A stretch of DNA of 64,000 nt from Streptomyces sp. NBC_01260 (lineage in GTDB: Bacteria > Actinomycetota > Actinomycetes > Streptomycetales > Streptomycetaceae): assembly GCF_036226405.1 (NCBI RefSeq), contig NZ_CP108464.1, forward strand, positions 4,898,001 to 4,962,000, given 5' to 3'. A program made the position numbers and the translations under genes. The notes beneath the pieces were generated by a model. It was not told where the DNA came from. It saw only the letters and a program-made list of their open reading frames with translations, and did not search any database. Of the stretch, positions 34,118-43,018 are shown one piece after another (the first letter of the stretch is position 1; every line of letters begins with the position of its first letter).

Positions 34118-34632
34118 CCACACCGGGGACATCGCCGTCCGGGTACCGCGCCCTCGTGGTGACCGCGTCCAACCGCGCCGCCGCCGGGGTCTACGCCGAC
34201 AAGGGCGGCCCGCTGATCGCCGAGGCGCTGACCGGGCTCGGCCTCACCGTCGACGGGCCGCGGGTCGTCCCCGACGGCGATCCGGTCGAGCAGGCGCTGC
34301 GGGCCGGGGTGGCCGCCGGGTACGACGTCATCGTGACCACCGGCGGTACGGGCATCTCGCCCACCGACCGCACCCCCGAGGCGACCGGGCGTGTCCTGGA
34401 CCGGGAGATTCCCGGTATCCCCGAGGCGATCCGTGCCGAGGGCCGGGACAAGGTCCCCACGGCCGCGCTCTCGCGCGGTCTGGCGGGCGTGGCCGGCCGT
34501 ACCCTCGTCGTCAACCTGCCCGGTTCCACCGGCGGGGTGCGCGACGGGCTCGCGGTCCTGACCCGACTCCTGGTGCACGCCGTCGACCAGCTCCGCGGCG
34601 GCGATCACCCCCGACCCGGGAGCCCGAGCTGA
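34114..34632 (+). CDS. mogA: Molybdopterin adenylyltransferase-like MogA/MoaB protein
   Basis: The 172-residue MoCF-domain protein has TTGGTGISPTDRTPEAT (about 75-91) and NLPGSTGGVRDGL (about 134-146), which bind the pterin and nucleotide in MogA/MoaB. It activates molybdopterin by adenylylation before MoeA inserts the metal. ATG overlaps the moaC stop by four bases. MogA and MoaB are not cleanly separable here. Confidence 0.88.
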
Positions 34633-35264
34633 ACGTCCCGACCTGGCCGGTGACCCTGGTGGACGGCGACGTCACCCTCCGGCCGATAAAGCTGCGCGAC
34701 CAGACCATGTGGCGCGAGGTCAACCGGCGCAACCGGGACTGGCTGCGCCCCTGGGAGGCGACCGTGCCGCCGCCCGCCCCCGGCGGTCCGGTGGCCCAGC
34801 GCCCCACGTACCGGCAGATGATCCGCCATCTGCGGGCCGAGGCCAACGCCGGCCGGATGCTGCCCTTCGCCATCGAGTACCGGGGCCTGCTGGTCGGCCA
34901 GCTGACCGTCGCCGGGATCACCTGGGGCTCGATGTGCTCGGGCCATGTCGGCTACTGGGTCGACCAGGAGGTGGCGGGCCGCGGGGTGATGCCGACCGCG
35001 GTCGCCCTCGCCGTCGACCATTGTTTCCGCGCGGTCGGACTGCACCGGATCGAGGTGTGCATTCGCCCGGAGAACGCGCCCAGCCGGCGGGTGGTGGCGA
35101 AGCTGGGATTCCGTGAGGAAGGGATCCGGCCCCGCTATCTGCACATCGACGGGGCCTGGCGGGACCATCTGATCTACGCGCTCACCGCCGAGGAGGTGCC
35201 CGAGGGGCTGCTCCGGAGATGGCAGCGGGCCCGTCCGGAGCACCCCGAACATCGCACTAAATGA
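34629..35264 (+). CDS. RimJ/RimL-type GNAT N-acetyltransferase
   Basis: The 211-residue protein has the GNAT acetyl-CoA loop around DQEVAGRGVMPTAVALAVDH and a C-terminal substrate region (RIEVCIRPENAPSRRVVAKLG) like ribosomal-protein or amino-acid N-acetyltransferases. A CTG at 34629 is the preferred start: it forms a CTGA overlap with the mogA stop, matching the ATGA coupling seen in the operon, and GGGAG lies six bases upstream. The GTG at 34650 would shorten the protein by seven residues and has no ribosome site. Acetylated target unknown. Confidence 0.82.
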   Translation: MNVPTWPVTLVDGDVTLRPIKLRDQTMWREVNRRNRDWLRPWEATVPPPAPGGPVAQRPTYRQMIRHLRAEANAGRMLPFAIEYRGLLVGQLTVAGITWGSMCSGHVGYWVDQEVAGRGVMPTAVALAVDHCFRAVGLHRIEVCIRPENAPSRRVVAKLGFREEGIRPRYLHIDGAWRDHLIYALTAEEVPEGLLRRWQRARPEHPEHRTK

Positions 35265-35334
35265 AATATGTGTTCGAAATTGATCGCGATTTGACCGCTA
35301 ACGGACACGCAAACGCCGACTGTTGATCCGAACA

Positions 35335-35355
35335 ATCACAAAAAAAGTCTGTGAT
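35335..35355. promoter_or_regulatory. Palindrome in the sepX upstream region
   Basis: ATCACA (35335-35340) and TGTGAT (35350-35355) flank AAAAAAGTC as a perfect 6-9-6 inverted repeat within a conspicuously A+T-rich spacer. A GACAC, the core recognised by WhiA, occurs at 35304-35308. No ribosome site is evident before the sepX GTG. Confidence 0.35.
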
Positions 35356-35427
35356 ATCAGCCGGATCGCGCGACACACCGCGTCAATTGGCGGATGCCTC
35401 CATGCAAACCCCTCTACGGTGTGAGAT

Positions 35428-36567
35428 GTGAGCAGCAGCGGCCTGATCTACGCAGTCATCGTCGGGGCCTGGGCCGCCTACTTGGTGCCGATGTGGCTCC
35501 GCAGGCAGGACGAGCTCAACGAAGCCCGTCCGACGGAACGCTTCAGCACGGCCATCCGGCTGCTGTCCGGACGGGCGGCGATGGAGCGCCGGTATGCCAA
35601 GGGGCTGCAGGAGCGCACCGACGATGAGGCGGCGCCCGACGCCGACCCGGACGCGAGCACGGATCGAATGGATACCGTCGACGTCCGGAACTTCTCCGCG
35701 CCTCCGGCACACACCGAGGCCCGGGTGCACGACCCGGCTCGTGCGCCGGAGGAGCGCCCGGCCCGGGAACGGCCGGCTTCCCCCTCCGACTCCGCACCCG
35801 CCCGGCGCAGGCGTCCGCGCCCCGGCGGGATCGACGCCGAGCGGGCCCGGCGTGCGCAGCGCACCCAGGTCCTCGCACGCCGTCGGCGTACCACCGTCGT
35901 CCTGTTCCTCGGCTTCACGCTCGGCGCGGTCGTCGCGGCGGTCGGCGGCCTCGGCTTCCTCTGGGCCCCCGCGGTTCCCGCGGTGCTGCTGAGCACGTAC
36001 ATCGTGCATCTGCGCGCCAAGGAGCGGCACAGATTCGCCTTCACCATGGACCGGCGACGGGCCGAGGTGGCGGCGCAGCGCCTCCGCGAGAACCGCCCGC
36101 GCAGGCACCAGCCCACCGCGACGGCCCCCGCGGAGTCGGACGAGGACTCCGAAGCGCGCCACCCCGTCCCCGAGCCCACCCCCACGGTCTCCCCGCAGGA
36201 GGCCGGCCGCCGCGCCCTCGTCGAGCAGACGGACCACGCGGAGTGGGTGGACCAGCAGCGCGAACGAGGCCGGGTCCACGGCGACAGCTGGGAGCCGGTC
36301 CCGGTCCCGCTGCCGACCTATGTCACCGCCCCGGTCGCCCCGCGCGCCACGGGCGGCGTCGAGGTCGGCAACCCGGAGACCTGGAGCGCGGCCCGCTCCA
36401 GCACCGCCGAACCCACCCAGCCGGCCGCCCCGCACCCCGCGGCACCCCCCGTGGACCCGGCGCCCCGCCAGCGCACCAACCAGTCCCGCCGCTCCCGCGA
36501 CCGGGGCCGGACCCCCCTCTTCGACCAGTACGACGAGGACGACCGCCCCCGCGCGGCCAACGAGTGA
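35428..36567 (+). CDS. sepX: Divisome protein SepX/GlpR
   Basis: The 379-residue protein begins SSSGLIYAVIVGAWAAYLVP, an N-terminal membrane segment diagnostic of SepX/GlpR, followed by RRQDELNEARPTERFSTAIR. Two further helices lie near residues 152-193. The cytoplasmic regions are Arg/Pro/Glu-rich and disordered. In S. venezuelae SepX stabilises FtsZ rings and is needed for hyphal cross-walls and sporulation septa. Its place downstream of galU, the molybdopterin genes and the acetyltransferase is the conserved actinobacterial order. GTG at 35428 gives the expected N-terminus. Confidence 0.9.
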   Translation: MSSSGLIYAVIVGAWAAYLVPMWLRRQDELNEARPTERFSTAIRLLSGRAAMERRYAKGLQERTDDEAAPDADPDASTDRMDTVDVRNFSAPPAHTEARVHDPARAPEERPARERPASPSDSAPARRRRPRPGGIDAERARRAQRTQVLARRRRTTVVLFLGFTLGAVVAAVGGLGFLWAPAVPAVLLSTYIVHLRAKERHRFAFTMDRRRAEVAAQRLRENRPRRHQPTATAPAESDEDSEARHPVPEPTPTVSPQEAGRRALVEQTDHAEWVDQQRERGRVHGDSWEPVPVPLPTYVTAPVAPRATGGVEVGNPETWSAARSSTAEPTQPAAPHPAAPPVDPAPRQRTNQSRRSRDRGRTPLFDQYDEDDRPRAANE

Positions 36568-36663
36568 GACCTCCGCGCCGCGCCGCGACACCGGCTCGGC
36601 TGACCAGCGCGGAACGGATTTCCGAGCACCCCGGTGAGGGTGCTAAAGTTTCACTCGTTGCAA

Positions 36664-36737
36664 GGGCCTGTGGCGCAGTCTGGTAGCGCACCTCGTTCGC
36701 ATCGAGGGGGTCTGGGGTTCAAATCCCCACAGGTCCA
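36664..36737 (+). tRNA. tRNA-Ala (anticodon CGC)
   Basis: A 74-base cloverleaf folds with acceptor GGGCCTG/CAGGTCC, D-stem GCGC/GCGC, anticodon stem CCTCG/CGAGG around TTCGCAT, and T-arm TGGGG-TTCAAAT-CCCCA. The G3-T70 wobble in the acceptor is the alanine identity pair. CCA is not encoded. A terminator follows, and its last three bases begin a 91-base repeat also found at 45211. Confidence 0.95.
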
Positions 36738-36825
36738 CCGCAGCAACTGTTCTTGAGCTGGCTCAGGAAGAGTTCACAAGATCCCGTCCGATCTGATTGA
36801 TCGGGCGGGATTTTGGCGTTTCCGG
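36735..36825. repeat. 91-base direct repeat, left copy (attL-like)
   Basis: This block starts at the last three bases of tRNA-Ala and covers its downstream sequence and terminator. It is identical to 45211-45301 except at 36760 (G against A) and 36780 (G against A). Beyond both ends the two loci have nothing in common. Confidence 0.92.
36781..36811 (+). terminator. Intrinsic terminator of tRNA-Ala
   Basis: A 13-base-pair stem (36781-36793 with 36799-36811, one G-T pair) closes on TGATT and is followed by TTTT. Confidence 0.85.
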
Positions 36826-36975
36826 GGTTTGTTCGAGGAGTTGTCCGAACGCGATCGGTGCCGGAGGCGGTTGCCGGGCGGTCGTCGGCCTGATGTTTTC
36901 GGGGTGGTTCGGGTGCGTGAGGCATTTCTGGGCTGTATGCGGGCGCGCGTGATCCCGGCCTGTGGTGCTGGGGTC

Positions 36976-38337
36976 TCAGATGGTCTTGCAGATCTCCGGC
37001 CGTATGGGCGGCGGCAGCCCGGCCGCGTCGGGGGGCGTGGATGCCGATCCAGCGAGCGCGGTGACTCCGTGGGCGGTCCCGGTCGCCTGTGTTCGGGTGG
37101 TCTGGTGCCAGCTGAAGAGGATGTGCAGGTTGATGCTGCAGATCATCAGCGCGAGCAGGATGGTCTGCGCGACTCTCCCGTGAGCGAGTCGCTTCGTGGG
37201 GTCGGAGATGTCGATGCCGTGGCTCTTGGCCCTGCCGTTGAGGCCTTCGATGTTCGCTCGCTCGGGACGGTAGGCGTCCTGCCAGGTGGGGTGGAGGTAG
37301 TGCCGGTCCTGGCGGAACTTGTCGAGCTTGCCGAGGGCGCCGGGGCGGACGGTGATCGTGGGCTTCTGGCAGATCCGCGGAAGCTCGTCCTGGGGCAGGG
37401 GCCGCAGCCGTTCACCTTGAGGGATCGGGACGGTGGGTTTGGCCGCGCTGTGTGCGGCGGTGGCCCGCTTGTCGGTGAGGTCGACCACGGCCGGCCGTGG
37501 TGCCGGGACGCGGTGGACCTGGTTGAAGCGGGGACACACCACGGCGGGCGAGGGCCCGCTTGCCGGGCACTGGAGCCTGATCGCGCCCCGCTCGTCGGCG
37601 GACTCCTTGAGCTTGAGGAAGTACGGTTCCCGGCCCGCGATTCGCTCGCTGAGTTCGGTGCCGTCATCGAGGCTGCGTACGGCTTTGTCGTTGAGCCCTG
37701 TGGTCGCGTGGGCCAGTGCTGGCGGCATGGCGGGGCAGGCGAGGGATCCGTCGACGAGAAGGGCGCCTTGGTGGGTGCCCTGGACTCCACGGTGTTGCTG
37801 TTTGTAGTCGAGGTCACTGATCTCCTGCAACAGCTCCCGCCGACGCGTGCGCTCGACGTCCGCATCTTCCCAAGCAGCAGCGACAACTCTCGCCTCTTCG
37901 GCCGGCAGGCGGCTGCGCCGGTCACAGCGGTGAGGGTCGACGACTGTGGTCAGCCGGTCGAAGGAACGGTAGATACGACGGGAGAACGCGATCCTGGCGT
38001 GGCCATCAACACGACTGCCCTCCGGAACACCGAGCCAGGAGCGCGCAGGGGCCCGCAGCTCATCGAGGAGCACCCGGCAGACAACCGCGAGGCTGGCGCT
38101 CTGGTGATAGTGCAGCGCAAGCAACAAGCCCACCAGCACGGTCCGCACCGGGAGCCCTTTCGGGCCTGGCCGATTTCCCAGCTCGGTGTCGATCAGATGG
38201 AGGACTCCGGACTCGTGCAGGAGCGCATCGAGTTGTCCGACCTTGGAGTCCGGAATCTCCATCGGCGCGTCGGTGACCGGCCGTGGCCGGCACTGCTTGA
38301 TCTTCTCCGGGCTTCGCCAGGCCCGGGGTTTGGTCAC
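36976..38337 (-). CDS. DDE-transposase-like protein (IS1182/IS4-like)
   Basis: The 453-residue protein shows an N-terminal PVRTVLVGLLLALHYH region, a first acidic candidate Asp196 in LLVDGSLACPAMP, a Cys-containing middle (CPAS...CPR) and a likely Glu364 in RANIEGLNGRAKSHG; the second Asp is not obvious. This order recalls IS1182/IS4 transposases. The GTG at 38337 overlaps the stop of the recombinase-like gene by four bases, so the two are translated together, unlike a standalone IS. Terminal inverted repeats were not found. Function in or beyond transposition is uncertain. Confidence 0.65.
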   Translation of the reverse strand: MTKPRAWRSPEKIKQCRPRPVTDAPMEIPDSKVGQLDALLHESGVLHLIDTELGNRPGPKGLPVRTVLVGLLLALHYHQSASLAVVCRVLLDELRAPARSWLGVPEGSRVDGHARIAFSRRIYRSFDRLTTVVDPHRCDRRSRLPAEEARVVAAAWEDADVERTRRRELLQEISDLDYKQQHRGVQGTHQGALLVDGSLACPAMPPALAHATTGLNDKAVRSLDDGTELSERIAGREPYFLKLKESADERGAIRLQCPASGPSPAVVCPRFNQVHRVPAPRPAVVDLTDKRATAAHSAAKPTVPIPQGERLRPLPQDELPRICQKPTITVRPGALGKLDKFRQDRHYLHPTWQDAYRPERANIEGLNGRAKSHGIDISDPTKRLAHGRVAQTILLALMICSINLHILFSWHQTTRTQATGTAHGVTALAGSASTPPDAAGLPPPIRPEICKTI

Positions 38338-39302
38338 CTCGCCTTCGGGCCTCGCAAGAGCCGGGCCGCAGTCAGCTCGTCCACGGGTGGGACCAGGTGC
38401 TGCCAGCGGGCCAGAGACGCGGCGGAAGAGAGCCCGGCTGCCTGGGCGATCAGCTGGTGATCGATATGCGCGCGCATCAGCTCGACGATCCACGTCGCCC
38501 GCAGTCGGCCCACCGACACCGCGGGGAGCTCCTGCGGAGGCCGGTGGATCAGGGACCAGGAGCCGATCAGGTTCTTCGCGTACTCGACAGTCCGCCTCGG
38601 CCGGAACAGGTAGCCGCCGCCCGCCGTTTCTGCCAGCTCCCCCAGAACTGTGTCCCAGGCCGCCCTGGCGACAAGCGGGACCAGCCGGTCGACGCCCCGG
38701 TGCAGCAGCGGGCCGCCCCGGCTCGGACGGTACAGATCGAGACCTCGGCTGGCCGCGACCTCCTTCGGCATCAGGCCCAGACCGGCACCCAGCCCCAGCA
38801 ACGCGAGCGCGTCGGTCCGCTGCTGACGGGGCAGATGGGTGGCCCAGTGCCGCAGCCCCGCCAACTCAGCTGCGCAGTAGGGCTGGTGCGGGCTTGTGTC
38901 CGCACGTATCCGTGCCGGGGGCGCCTCCCCGCGCTCGCTCCAGGCGAGGGCGTCGCGGACACGCAGCAGCCACGTCCGGTACGTCCGTACCGACGCCCCC
39001 TGGATTTCCCCCACCCTCGAGAGTACGAACGCGTCGATCACCTCATTGCGCAACCACGCGTCCGGGGATCGTTCGAGCCCTGCCGCCTCGGCCCACAACG
39101 CCAGCCGGCCGACCACGTGCAGCAATCGCTCCACGTCATAGGGAACGGCCGTCACGGCGGCGGCAACGATCGACCGCACCAGCGGAGCGACCTCGGCCCA
39201 GACAGGTGGAGCGCTCTTGGGCCGATAGCGAGTGATCTTTACGGACGTGACGGGATCAAGGACCACGGTCCATACATACCGGCTGGACAAGCAGCCATTC
39301 AC
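38334..39302 (-). CDS. Tyrosine-recombinase-fold protein lacking catalytic residues
   Basis: The 322-residue protein has an N-terminal SAM-like helical domain (about 40-160) and a C-terminal part aligning with phage integrases. In the integrase box the expected Arg (LRxxE) is replaced within LGLMPKEVAAS, the HxLRHT box reads GRLRATW with only one Arg kept, LGH becomes AGLSS, and the catalytic Tyr position reads RWQHLV. The frame is intact, so loss of catalysis is not simple decay. It diverges from an HTH gene by 35 bases and is coupled to the DDE-like gene. The exact start (39302 or GTG 39266) is uncertain. Confidence 0.68.
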   Translation of the reverse strand: MNGCLSSRYVWTVVLDPVTSVKITRYRPKSAPPVWAEVAPLVRSIVAAAVTAVPYDVERLLHVVGRLALWAEAAGLERSPDAWLRNEVIDAFVLSRVGEIQGASVRTYRTWLLRVRDALAWSERGEAPPARIRADTSPHQPYCAAELAGLRHWATHLPRQQRTDALALLGLGAGLGLMPKEVAASRGLDLYRPSRGGPLLHRGVDRLVPLVARAAWDTVLGELAETAGGGYLFRPRRTVEYAKNLIGSWSLIHRPPQELPAVSVGRLRATWIVELMRAHIDHQLIAQAAGLSSAASLARWQHLVPPVDELTAARLLRGPKAR

Positions 39303-39337
39303 AGCTGATCAACTTCAACGGACAGGATGGTGCGCGC

Positions 39338-39655
39338 ATGGTCGGCGGACGCGCCCGCGCACGCTCCCCCCGGGAGCTGACCGACGATCCGAAAGCCTGG
39401 CCCGAACAGCCGAGCGCCGACGTGGCCGCTGAAGCGGTCCGCCTCATCGCACGTACCCTCGCCCTGGTCCTGAACGACCAGGGCCTGAGCCTGCGTGCGA
39501 CCGCCGCCGGCTCTGGAGTGAACAGGCAGGCCATTGCCGACCTCGTCGCGGGACGGTCCTGGCCGGACGTGGCCACCGTCGCCCGCCTCGCACACTTCAC
39601 CGGCACCACCCTGTGGCCGAACGGCACCAACATCGATCGAAAGAGAACGCATTGA
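39338..39655 (+). CDS. XRE-type helix-turn-helix protein
   Basis: The 105-residue protein has an HTH (about residues 50-95): LSLRATAAGSGVNRQAIADLVAGRSWPD is a Cro/CI-type motif. An Arg/Pro-rich N-terminus precedes it. It is divergent from the recombinase-like operon with only 35 bases between starts, so it probably regulates that operon and itself. Nothing identifies a ligand. Confidence 0.7.
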   Translation: MVGGRARARSPRELTDDPKAWPEQPSADVAAEAVRLIARTLALVLNDQGLSLRATAAGSGVNRQAIADLVAGRSWPDVATVARLAHFTGTTLWPNGTNIDRKRTH

Positions 39656-39857
39656 GCCTCGATCCATGCCCGAAGACGCCAAACAGCGACCGGGCATGAC
39701 GTTTCGTGGCTCCGCGCATCGAGAGGAGACTGCCTCAACTACCCTCGAAAACGCGGGAGCCACCTGTCAGACGGCGCTCACGCACCCGGCACCGCCGAGT
39801 CGATGGGTAATCCCTCGGCGGTGCCACCCTCTCCTGCCGCGCGCTCGCGGCCCCGGA

Positions 39858-40397
39858 TCACCCCCGAGGATCCTCCTGCCGCTCGTTACCGGCGCCGACC
39901 GGAGAGATCGTGAACCAGGCCGTTGGACCTTCAGTGACGCGGCCGTCCTTCGCCAGGCGCTTCAGCCGGGACCTGGTCGTCTCCACCCGCCGCCCCTTCG
40001 ACGTGGCCGAGACGTCCTCGCCGATCGCCGACGCAATGTCCTGCACCTTCATCGCCCGACCCACCCCCGCCAGCAGCACCAACATCCGCTCTCGCGCCAC
40101 TTCCCACTCCAACGGGCCGCCCGAGGCGGGCCCACCGGCAGGTACTTCCGCATCGGCAGGTTGGGGATCAGAGGCAAGACCATTCGGCATCGGCTCGGCT
40201 GCGGGCCTCGCCGTCGCCTGTTGCGTGGCATCACCTTGGTTGACGCAGTCCTCGCCGCCCAGGGACAGCAGCGTCTCCCGAGTGATCGTCAGGTGAGCCA
40301 GCCGCTCCTCGGCCACCGCGACCTTCTCGCGCAGCGTGGCCAACTCGCCACGAACAACCGCCTCTTCCTGATCCAGACGCTCGAACAGTGGCGTCAT
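39858..40397 (-). CDS. Coiled-coil plus winged-helix protein, function unknown
   Basis: The 179-residue protein starts with a charged amphipathic helix (residues 1-48, heptad-like, with QEEAVVRGELATLREKVAVA), passes through a Pro/Ala linker and ends in a winged-helix-like domain (about 115-170; IASAIGEDVSATSKGRRVETTR). Proteins of this layout are common near mobile elements in Streptomyces but lack a defined role. The ATG at 40397 begins the coiled coil; the longer frame to 40814 has no coding character. Confidence 0.68.
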   Translation of the reverse strand: MTPLFERLDQEEAVVRGELATLREKVAVAEERLAHLTITRETLLSLGGEDCVNQGDATQQATARPAAEPMPNGLASDPQPADAEVPAGGPASGGPLEWEVARERMLVLLAGVGRAMKVQDIASAIGEDVSATSKGRRVETTRSRLKRLAKDGRVTEGPTAWFTISPVGAGNERQEDPRG

Positions 40398-40855
40398 CCC
40401 GGCCCCGCCTTCGCTTGCCGATCCCCGAGCCCGATGGCACTCCGAGCCCCAGCCAAACGTAGGGGCGGGCATAGCAAGATCGCAGAAGGTGACCGCAGAT
40501 GCCCCCAACCGACAACTCCTGCCCGCCTTGAGTCCACCATTCGAAATGGATCGACCACTTCCACCCATGACTGCAGTCATCGGTAACGGGCCTCGGGCTG
40601 GCCTGATCCACGTCGCGAGACAAATTAGCGATTGAGCGGCCGATTCCCGCAGGAATCGGCCCCTCATCGACGCGGAGATCAGGTGGGTTCGGCAAAGTGG
40701 TGCCGATGTCCGTATACAGCTCAAGTTCCAGCGACTGGACCGTGAGCGGCTCTCCCTGACGCAGCACCCGGGCCCCATCTGTGCGCCGCCGACGTTGTAT
40801 GGACCCACACCCACGACAGCGCCGCCATGCTGCCGTAACTGGGTGGCCCCTTTCG
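40398..40855. other. Spacer with hairpin, no supportable gene
   Basis: GGCCGATTCC at 40638-40647 and GGAATCGGCC at 40652-40661 form a perfect 10-base-pair stem with a 4-base loop, possibly terminating the ABC-exporter transcript from the right. A minus-strand frame across about 40600-40850 looks partly protein-like but has no start or recognisable domain, so I treat it as a remnant at most. Confidence 0.4.
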
Positions 40856-43018
40856 TCAGTCGGCCGCCGGCTTCCAGTTCTGGGCCTCGCGGGCTGCCGC
40901 GCGTGCACCAAGGAGTCCGACAGCCAGGGAGACCGCGGCACAGGCTGAGATGCCGGCTGCCAGGACTGCCCAGGACACAGAGCCTTCATTCACCAGGGCG
41001 ATGAAGAACACGGAGTGCCACGCGGTCACTGCTCCCGTGATGACGGTCGCAATGAGCAGGGGCACGGTGAGGTGCCACGAGGTTACTGACCGGAACACGC
41101 GGCGTCGTCCGGTCAGTACGGACAGCGGGGCGAGAGCGTGCCGGATCCGGACGAACTCGGCCGCCGCACTCACCGCGCCGGCGACGAGAATGAAGAGGAT
41201 GCCAGTGATCCCGAACAGTTGGATCCAGTTCGGCAGGCGGGTACGCGATGAACCCAGCCAGTTCCCCCCCAATGCCTCCACTTGTACCGAAGGGTTGGGA
41301 AGCGTGAACCCGGCCTGCTTCACCGCGGCAAGCTGCCCAGCGGCAGGGGCCACGACAAGGAGCGACTGTTCTCCGTCTGCCTTCACGGTGATCCGGGAGG
41401 CCTGTACAAATCTCACGTCGCCGTACCAGCGGCGCATCTCCTCCACCTGGGCGTTTCCTCCCGTCGGTGCCGTCGTGCTGCCGTGGCACTCCACCTCCAG
41501 CACGCGCAGGTCGTGACACGTCCCTCCGACCGTGACCCACGGATCCTTCGGCGGCCCTGGATCATGGAACGTACGACTCAGCAGAACCGTGCCTGCCGGC
41601 AGAGATGAGCGAAAGTGGTCGGTCTGGGCCGCGGTCATGTTGCTGGCGGCCACCTCGATGACGGTGTCCTTGATCCGCTGATGCGTGGCAACGGCCGCTT
41701 GCGAGTGAGCCCCCAGCCTGCTGGTCCATACCTGCATCTGGGCGACGATGCCGATGCCGATCACCATCGCAAGGGCTAGGCGCACGATCACGCCAGGGTG
41801 GGCGTGCGTCCATCGTCCGCCGATCAGGCGGCCCGGATGGCCCTTCCGCCTTCCGCTGTCGGCGACCCAAGAGCCCAAGTGGCGGGTGAGGAGGGCCACG
41901 ACGGACGACAGGAAAGCCCACATGGCTACGGTTCCGGAGGTGAAGACAATGAGCTGTGCCCTGCGAGGCACGTACTGGCTCGTCAGGACTAGTGCAACCC
42001 CCACACCGCAGAGAGCCAGGCGCCACGCGGGAACCCGGGAACTGAAAGAGGTGGGGCGGGTGGACGTGCCGTTGCGTTGAATGCGGTGCGTGCCCACCAC
42101 GATACCGAGGACTACCAACAGGGATACGGCGGCCATGGCGCAGGCCATAAGCCAGGCGTCCCACACGTCGCGGTGATCGAGGATGTATCCGGTGGGCGCC
42201 AGGCGTGTGCTGTGTACGGACGCGATGGCATATGGGACGAGCGCGGTGAGTGTTCCCAGTGTGGCTGGGATCGCGGCTTCGCCGGTGTTGACGATCATGC
42301 GGTGGCGCCAGGTGCCGCCGAGTGCCTGCAGCAGGCCGCTGCGCCGATCGCGAGTGCGAGAGCCGACCCGTGCGGCCACGACCGTCAGGGCGAGGGCGGG
42401 CAGCCCGGTCAAGGCCCACAGCGCGAGGATCGGAGAGGTTACCGTCGGCTGATCGACCATCTCTCCCGTCGCCCCGCCGTTGCTCCCGAAGCCGGACACA
42501 TGCATCCACCTGGGATCGTTCCTCGGCGCCCCGTCCCCTACTCGGACATAGGCAATCCGTTCGGAGGGAGTAACCAGGCCGTCCGTGGTGACGGTGCCGG
42601 CGAACCTTCCAAAACGGGTCAGGATTCCTTCCCCGCTGCCGGTCCTGATGAGTTCGGGAGAGAGTAGAACCTCGCCCGGCTTCGGCCAGCGGGTCACGCC
42701 GGCGGGAACCGGAGCCTCGGCAGTGAGCGGCCGGACGAATACTACTGAGAATGGTCTGCTGCCGACAGTGTCGGCCCCCTCCCGGTACAGCAGGGCGGCA
42801 TCCTTCCCGAAGGTGATCACCGGCCCTCTGGCGTCTGCCCTAGTTTCCCGGCCGTCGTACGTCGCGACCGTGGCCACGGTCGCCAGGACGACGAAGGCGA
42901 CGGCAGCCGCCGCACAGAACAGCCCCCACCATCGCAAGCGGTCGCCCGGAGTGGAGCGGCCTGCGGCAAGACCGATCCGGAGCAGCGTGGCCGCGGTGCG
43001 GATCACGTTCCCCATCAC
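40856..43018 (-). CDS. FtsX/MacB-type ABC transporter permease
   Basis: The 720-residue membrane protein has an N-terminal helix (about 28-49), a large extracytoplasmic domain, and two groups of helices typical of FtsX-like export permeases. It starts within an ATGA overlap with the ATPase gene, so the pair forms one exporter. The family usually exports peptides or lipoproteins or resists antimicrobial peptides. A small secreted protein gene lies just upstream in the same direction and could be cargo or sensor. Codon and base composition look less G+C-biased than the core genes. Confidence 0.82.
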   Translation of the reverse strand: MMGNVIRTAATLLRIGLAAGRSTPGDRLRWWGLFCAAAAVAFVVLATVATVATYDGRETRADARGPVITFGKDAALLYREGADTVGSRPFSVVFVRPLTAEAPVPAGVTRWPKPGEVLLSPELIRTGSGEGILTRFGRFAGTVTTDGLVTPSERIAYVRVGDGAPRNDPRWMHVSGFGSNGGATGEMVDQPTVTSPILALWALTGLPALALTVVAARVGSRTRDRRSGLLQALGGTWRHRMIVNTGEAAIPATLGTLTALVPYAIASVHSTRLAPTGYILDHRDVWDAWLMACAMAAVSLLVVLGIVVGTHRIQRNGTSTRPTSFSSRVPAWRLALCGVGVALVLTSQYVPRRAQLIVFTSGTVAMWAFLSSVVALLTRHLGSWVADSGRRKGHPGRLIGGRWTHAHPGVIVRLALAMVIGIGIVAQMQVWTSRLGAHSQAAVATHQRIKDTVIEVAASNMTAAQTDHFRSSLPAGTVLLSRTFHDPGPPKDPWVTVGGTCHDLRVLEVECHGSTTAPTGGNAQVEEMRRWYGDVRFVQASRITVKADGEQSLLVVAPAAGQLAAVKQAGFTLPNPSVQVEALGGNWLGSSRTRLPNWIQLFGITGILFILVAGAVSAAAEFVRIRHALAPLSVLTGRRRVFRSVTSWHLTVPLLIATVITGAVTAWHSVFFIALVNEGSVSWAVLAAGISACAAVSLAVGLLGARAAAREAQNWKPAAD

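Noticed and set aside
36976..38337. Simple complete insertion sequence
   Set aside because: No terminal inverted repeats or target-site duplication could be found around it, and its start overlaps the upstream gene.
39338..39655. Toxin-antitoxin reading of the HTH gene with its neighbour
   Set aside because: No toxin-like protein is adjacent; the divergent partner is a recombinase-fold protein.
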